Source: Bacteroidota bacterium (GTDB lineage Bacteria; Bacteroidota; Bacteroidia; Sphingobacteriales; Sphingobacteriaceae). From it: 49,928 nt of DNA. The translations under genes were made by a program, and so were the position numbers. The notes beneath the pieces were generated by a model, which worked only from the letters and a program-made list of their open reading frames with translations, did not search any database and had not been told where the DNA came from. The stretch is taken from the NCBI GenBank assembly GCA_013286985.1, contig JABDEQ010000008.1, positions 1 through 49,928 on the forward strand. The letters are read 5' to 3'. Positions 45,778 through 49,928 of the stretch are shown piece after piece. Position 1 is the first letter of the stretch; each line of letters opens with the position of its first letter.

Positions 45778-47616
45778 ATGGGTTATAAAAGTTTACAAGC
45801 CTGCATTACTGATCTGGAAAAGCACGGGCATCTGGTCCGTATAAAAGAAGAGGTTGACCCTTATTTGCAAATGGCGGCAATTCATTTGCGCGTATTTGAG
45901 AATGAGGGCCCGGCCATACTTTTTGAAAAGGTGAAAGGCAGTAAATTTCCTGCTGTATCAAACCTGTTCGGTACGCTCGAAAGGTCGAAGTTTATTTTTA
46001 GGGATAGTTTGGATAAGATTAAAACCCTGGTCGAGTTAAAATCTGATCCGCTTAAAGCTATCAAGCATCCCTTTAAATATCCTAATGTTGCCATGACGGC
46101 GTTATCGGCCCTGCCCATGAAAACAGGTAGCAATGCGCCTGTAAACTTTGCCAAATGCAGCATCAGCGATATCCCACAGATAGTAAACTGGCCAAAAGAC
46201 GGTGGCCCATTTGTGACCATGCCGCAGGTGTATACCGAAGATGTTGATAAACCCGGCATTATGAATGCCAATTTGGGCATGTACCGCATACAACTGGCGG
46301 GCAATGATTATATATTGAACGAAGAGATCGGTCTGCACTACCAACTGCACAGGGGTATTGGCGTACACCAGGCTAAAGCAAATGCAAAAGGACAACCCTT
46401 AAAGGTGAGCATATTTGTTGGTGGGCCGCCATCGCATCCAGTAGCCGCAGTTATGCCGCTGCCTGAGGGGCTTTCAGAAATGACATTTGCCGGGGCATTG
46501 GGCAATCGCCGTTTTCGTTATTTTTATGATGATGAAGGTTTTTGTATTTCTGCCGACGCTGATTTTGTGATCACTGGAACCGTAATGCCACATGATAATA
46601 AACCCGAGGGCCCCTTTGGCGATCATTTGGGATATTACAGCCTTATACATCCGTTCCCGTTATTGAAAGTGCATAATGTTTATCACCGTAAAGATGCCAT
46701 CTGGTCGTTTACGGTTGTGGGCCGGCCACCGCAGGAAGATACCAGCTTCGGTGCTTTGATCCATGAAATAACGGGAGCGGCTATGCCAAAAGAAATTCCG
46801 GGACTGTATGCTGTAAATGCTGTTGATGCTGCCGGAGTACATCCATTATTATTTGCTATTGGCAGCGAACGTTATACGCCTTATATAAAGGAGCGTGAAC
46901 CACAAGAAATATTGACCATTGCTAACCATATACTGGGTAAGAGTCAGTTGAGTTTAGCCAAATACCTGTTTATTGCCGCCAAAGAAGACGATGCCAAATT
47001 GGATGTAAACGACATTGGCGGTTTTTTAAAACACATGCTGCAAAGGATTGATTTGGGCAGAGATTTGCACTTCTACACCAAAACCACTATTGATACGCTT
47101 GATTACAGTGGCAGCGGATTAAATTCAGGCAGTAAAGTAGCCATCGCAGCGGCAGGAGATATAAAGCGTGAACTTTGGACAGAGCTACCCTCAACCTTTG
47201 ATTTGCCCCGACCGTTTGAAAAGTACAAAATGGCTATGCCCGGTGTATTAGCTGTTGAAGTGCCCAAAAACATTAAGAGCAGTGATATCCCCCTGATAAT
47301 GGAAATATTACAAGAGCATTTGGAAAATGCAGAACTGGATGGCCTGCCGCTGATGGTTTTATGTGACGATGCTGCCTTTACCGCTCAAAACATTAACAAT
47401 TTGGTATGGGTTACCTTTACCCGCAGCAATCCATCGCACGATATTTATGGTATCAATAGCTTTACCGAGCATAAACACTGGGGCTGTAAAGGTCCGCTGA
47501 TTATTGATGCGCGCATTAAACCGCACCATGCGCCGGTATTGGAAAAAGATCCTGAAGTGGAAAAACTGGTAGACAAAATGGGGGAGCCGGGCGGCGCTTT
47601 ACATGGCATTATTTAG
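45778..47616 (+). CDS. UbiD-family decarboxylase
   Basis: 612 residues from ATG at 45778 (a TTG two codons earlier is open but weaker). UbiD enzymes use prenylated FMN to decarboxylate aromatic or unsaturated acids. Motifs: GYKSLQACITDLEKHGHLVR, AVSNLFGTLERSKF, LGMYRIQLAGND, HRGIGVHQAKA, IFVGGPPSHPVAAVMPLPEG, EGPFGDHLGYYS. The Bacteroidota form is often linked with menaquinone synthesis, but no men/mqn or ubiX gene is close, so pathway is open. A lipoprotein gene follows by 18 bp. Confidence 0.93.
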   Translation: MGYKSLQACITDLEKHGHLVRIKEEVDPYLQMAAIHLRVFENEGPAILFEKVKGSKFPAVSNLFGTLERSKFIFRDSLDKIKTLVELKSDPLKAIKHPFKYPNVAMTALSALPMKTGSNAPVNFAKCSISDIPQIVNWPKDGGPFVTMPQVYTEDVDKPGIMNANLGMYRIQLAGNDYILNEEIGLHYQLHRGIGVHQAKANAKGQPLKVSIFVGGPPSHPVAAVMPLPEGLSEMTFAGALGNRRFRYFYDDEGFCISADADFVITGTVMPHDNKPEGPFGDHLGYYSLIHPFPLLKVHNVYHRKDAIWSFTVVGRPPQEDTSFGALIHEITGAAMPKEIPGLYAVNAVDAAGVHPLLFAIGSERYTPYIKEREPQEILTIANHILGKSQLSLAKYLFIAAKEDDAKLDVNDIGGFLKHMLQRIDLGRDLHFYTKTTIDTLDYSGSGLNSGSKVAIAAAGDIKRELWTELPSTFDLPRPFEKYKMAMPGVLAVEVPKNIKSSDIPLIMEILQEHLENAELDGLPLMVLCDDAAFTAQNINNLVWVTFTRSNPSHDIYGINSFTEHKHWGCKGPLIIDARIKPHHAPVLEKDPEVEKLVDKMGEPGGALHGII

Positions 47617-47634
47617 TGATTGAATAGAATTAAA

Positions 47635-48339
47635 ATGACAAGATTTATAAAAAATACAGCACTTATTGGTTTATCGTTGATGGCTTTTGCCTGTAAAAAG
47701 CCTCAACCTGTTCCGCACTACACTATATCAAAAGTATTTAAAACGGATACCCTTACCACCGTTAATGTGCATATTAACAGCCGGATGACAGCATCGCAAT
47801 TATTGCTGATAGCCGGGAAGGTGAAAATCGATAGTGCTAAAATTGAACACCTGGCTATTCATTACCTATTGCCGGGCAATACCGACTTTAGCGCTGGCGA
47901 CAACAGTTATTATGCTGCGGCTAAGTTTATTAAAGAAAGCGATGTAAAGCCCACAGATACTTTAAAGGACGACAATGGTAATGTTTTCAGGATAAAGATT
48001 TATGGCTTAGATAGCGCAAAAGCTAAAACACTGCTGAGCTTTAAGCCTAAAGAAATAGCCAATAAGAATGTGCTGGGCAGGTTTATTGACGATTACAACC
48101 ATACTGTAATTATCCTCTTTATGGATCCGTTGGATGAAAAGAATGACCTGTATGTTATAGAACTTGACTCCACCGCCAAAATAGTATCGGCCACTATGCC
48201 GCAAAAGGTAAACGATGGCTTCGAAAAATGGCTGGTAACCCCTAACGGCGATTACATCACCCTAAAAGACAGTGTACTTACCCAATACGCTGCCGATGGC
48301 TTAGGCGTACCGTTTAACAGTATTAAATCGGGAAGGTAA
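47635..48339 (+). CDS. Hypothetical lipoprotein
   Basis: 234 residues from ATG at 47635; the TTG at 47620 would spoil the signal peptide. MTRFIKNTALIGLSLMAFAC is a lipoprotein signal with the lipid Cys at residue 20. The mature part has TVNVHINSRMTASQLLLIAG and a DDYNHTVIILFMD segment; no family recognised. It is probably cotranscribed with ubiD. A palindromic repeat follows. Confidence 0.75.
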   Translation: MTRFIKNTALIGLSLMAFACKKPQPVPHYTISKVFKTDTLTTVNVHINSRMTASQLLLIAGKVKIDSAKIEHLAIHYLLPGNTDFSAGDNSYYAAAKFIKESDVKPTDTLKDDNGNVFRIKIYGLDSAKAKTLLSFKPKEIANKNVLGRFIDDYNHTVIILFMDPLDEKNDLYVIELDSTAKIVSATMPQKVNDGFEKWLVTPNGDYITLKDSVLTQYAADGLGVPFNSIKSGR

Positions 48340-48347
48340 AAAAGGAT

Positions 48348-48439
48348 GTCATGTTGAACTTGTTTCAACACCCCACTTGCAAAGTGTACACCAAGCAATC
48401 CGCTTGTCCTGTGGGGTGCCGAAATAAATTCGGCATGAC
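48348..48439. repeat. Two-armed palindromic intergenic element
   Basis: Arms of 29 bp, 48348-48376 and 48411-48439, inverted, both starting GTCATG and ending CACCCCAC. Each arm has its own inner hairpin: TTGAA/TTCAA on the left, CCGAA/TTCGG on the right. The 34-bp middle holds AAGC/GCTT. It lies between convergent genes and may also terminate both. Copies elsewhere in the genome are expected from its form. Confidence 0.9.
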
Positions 48440-48461
48440 GGAACGATTAAACGATTTTCTC

Positions 48462-49874
48462 CTACTTCAACTCATCCAGCACACTAAACATCTTCTCTTT
48501 AATAGTGTGGCTTGAGCCATTGAAGTTGTTCACCATGATAGAAAAACACAGCTCCCGGCCTTTGTAGGTCTGATAACCGGCATAGGTAAGCACGTTAATA
48601 ATGCTGCCGCTTTTCATTTTCATGTTGTTATAGGTTGGTAGGCTCTCATAAAAATCGGGAAACCAGTCTGTCCCTTTTGCTGATTTTAGGATGGTAGCCA
48701 TGGTTAAAGTGGTTACCCTGTCGGTAGGCGAAAGGCCGCTGCCATCAACAATATTTAATGAGTGAGGGTCAATACCCCTGGCTTTCCAAAAGTCCTGTTC
48801 CATCTGTACGCCATTGGTGGTTGAGGGTTGTTTGCCCGCTTTCCAGGCTATGGTTTTTAGCAGTTGCTCGGCATACAGGTTGATGCTTTTCTGATTGAGC
48901 CAGTAAATGATCTGACTTAATCGTGGTGAAGGTATGCTGGTTAAATTAGTGGCTATTTGTGGCGTTTGTAAGCCCTTTGCAGCTAATGTTCCGGCCGACT
49001 CAGGCTCATTGCTTACCAAAATACCCAGGCGTTTCAGGGTATCGTTAAGGCGGTAGGCTGCATCATAAGCCGGATCGGGTAGGGCGGCAGCAATGCTTTT
49101 TTTAGTTTGATCGATGGCGTAAGTACCCCGCAGGTACATGGTTTTACTATTGATGGGTAAAAAGGCATAGGCATTATCGCCGGTACCGGCAGGGGCATTA
49201 ATCAGTTCGCTTTTAAAGCTCAGGTAGGGCACATTGGGCACGGTATGCGTTACACTTACCGGACTATCAACCCCGCCCGTATGCAGCTTAATATCAAACT
49301 GGTTTTCGCGCCAGCAAAGTCCCGATGTGCCTGCACCGTAGTAATTGCCTATATCCATCCAAATCCATCCTTCGGGGATTGATTGTGAGCCAAATATGCT
49401 GTCGTCGCCAATAACACGGCCGTTTACCTTTTTTATCCCGGCTTTTTGCAGGGCAGTAACCATCAGGGTAAGGATGTGATCTTCGTGCATGCTCTCGTAG
49501 CGCCAGCTGCCCAGGGTAGGGTCGCCTGCACCTTTTATAATAACATCGCCGTTGAGGGTACCATCGGCTGTAATGGTGCCTGTATAGCCAAAAGCGGTTT
49601 GGTATTGAAAATCCTTCCCTAACAAATTAAAGGCTGTAATGGTGGTAACTGTTTTTAAGGTTGATGCCGTGGCCAGACCCATATTGGGGTTGGCGGCAAA
49701 TACCGTTTCGCCCGTTTTAGCATCCAATACGGTTAATGATACCGAGGCATAACGGCACTGCGCATCACTCTGCAAACGGTTAAATGCCGCTTGCAGGTTT
49801 TGTTGTAAGGATTGCCCCGAAGCATCGGCCCCTAAAAAAAATAGACTAACTAAGCAGATCTGCCTGATCTTCAT
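48462..49874 (-). CDS. dacB: D-alanyl-D-alanine carboxypeptidase/endopeptidase (PBP4, S13 family)
   Basis: 470 residues from ATG at 49874, which begins the signal peptide MKIRQICLVSLFFLGADASG; the frame is open to an ATG at 49925 near the window end, giving a poorer signal. Class C PBP motifs: S71-TL-K74, SINLYAEQLLK as the SxN motif, and MKSGSIINVLTYAG as KTG-like. PBP4 trims and cuts peptidoglycan cross-links in the periplasm and is not essential in model species. The symbol is by family, not proven orthology. Confidence 0.93.
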   Translation of the reverse strand: MKIRQICLVSLFFLGADASGQSLQQNLQAAFNRLQSDAQCRYASVSLTVLDAKTGETVFAANPNMGLATASTLKTVTTITAFNLLGKDFQYQTAFGYTGTITADGTLNGDVIIKGAGDPTLGSWRYESMHEDHILTLMVTALQKAGIKKVNGRVIGDDSIFGSQSIPEGWIWMDIGNYYGAGTSGLCWRENQFDIKLHTGGVDSPVSVTHTVPNVPYLSFKSELINAPAGTGDNAYAFLPINSKTMYLRGTYAIDQTKKSIAAALPDPAYDAAYRLNDTLKRLGILVSNEPESAGTLAAKGLQTPQIATNLTSIPSPRLSQIIYWLNQKSINLYAEQLLKTIAWKAGKQPSTTNGVQMEQDFWKARGIDPHSLNIVDGSGLSPTDRVTTLTMATILKSAKGTDWFPDFYESLPTYNNMKMKSGSIINVLTYAGYQTYKGRELCFSIMVNNFNGSSHTIKEKMFSVLDELK

Positions 49875-49928
49875 TTTTTGAATTACGTTGCGTAAAATAA
49901 TAAATAGGGATACCAATAAGCACAATAA

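Overview
The window is a 49.9-kb piece of a Bacteroidota chromosome, most likely from the family Sphingobacteriaceae (Mucilaginibacter/Pedobacter-like). This rests on gene content and order (a Bacteroidota-type division cluster with a 413-aa MraY and an FtsL-like gene between rsmH and ftsI), on families typical of the phylum (DUF5686, DUF885, DUF6263, OMP_b-brl barrels, the small Hc1-like histone), and on promoters of the TTG / TAnnTTTG type. No rRNA, tRNA or CRISPR array was seen.

Layout. 1-3490: the 3' part of icmF (B12-dependent isobutyryl-CoA mutase fused to its G-protein chaperone), carrying a DUF559 endonuclease module inserted in frame between perfect 35-bp inverted repeats, plus a second lone repeat copy. 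3.5-6.5 kb: a small gene broken by a stop codon, a pentapeptide-repeat protein, a secreted serine hydrolase and a small unknown. 6.57-22.7 kb: the division and cell-wall (dcw) cluster, mraZ-rsmH-ftsL-ftsI-murE-mraY-murD-ftsW-murG-murC-ftsQ-ftsA-ftsZ, all on the plus strand, headed by three tandem MraZ boxes and closed by a terminator after ftsZ. It makes UDP-MurNAc-pentapeptide (meso-DAP type), lipid I and lipid II, polymerises and cross-links septal peptidoglycan, and builds the Z-ring. 22.8-26.2 kb: an alpha-oxoamine synthase behind a clear promoter, a GH125 mannosidase and a 58-aa histone-like protein. 26.2-38.9 kb, mostly minus strand: dapA, a DUF5686 outer-membrane protein, ligA, a YXWGXW protein, DUF6263, an 870-bp gap holding a probable 33-aa membrane protein, a DUF885 lipoprotein, DinB, an alpha/beta hydrolase lacking its serine, and a DUF3037/HipA-like kinase pair. 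39-49.9 kb: a TonB-type barrel, DUF1634 with TauE/SafE, two M16-fold proteins without zinc motifs, a UbiD decarboxylase, a lipoprotein and a PBP4-type D,D-peptidase.

The most unusual material is repeat-based. (1) A family of hairpin repeats (a GCC[T/C]CACCC head followed by a C/G stem) occurs four times inside icmF and as an inverted pair between murD and ftsW. In icmF two copies flank a DUF559 endonuclease domain that is translated as part of the enzyme. This looks like a palindromic mobile element with its own nuclease that tolerates insertion into proteins. (2) Degenerate arrays with a strict 7-bp period lie in several intergenic spaces. (3) A two-armed palindrome lies before the PBP4 gene; its inner hairpins differ between arms by compensatory changes.
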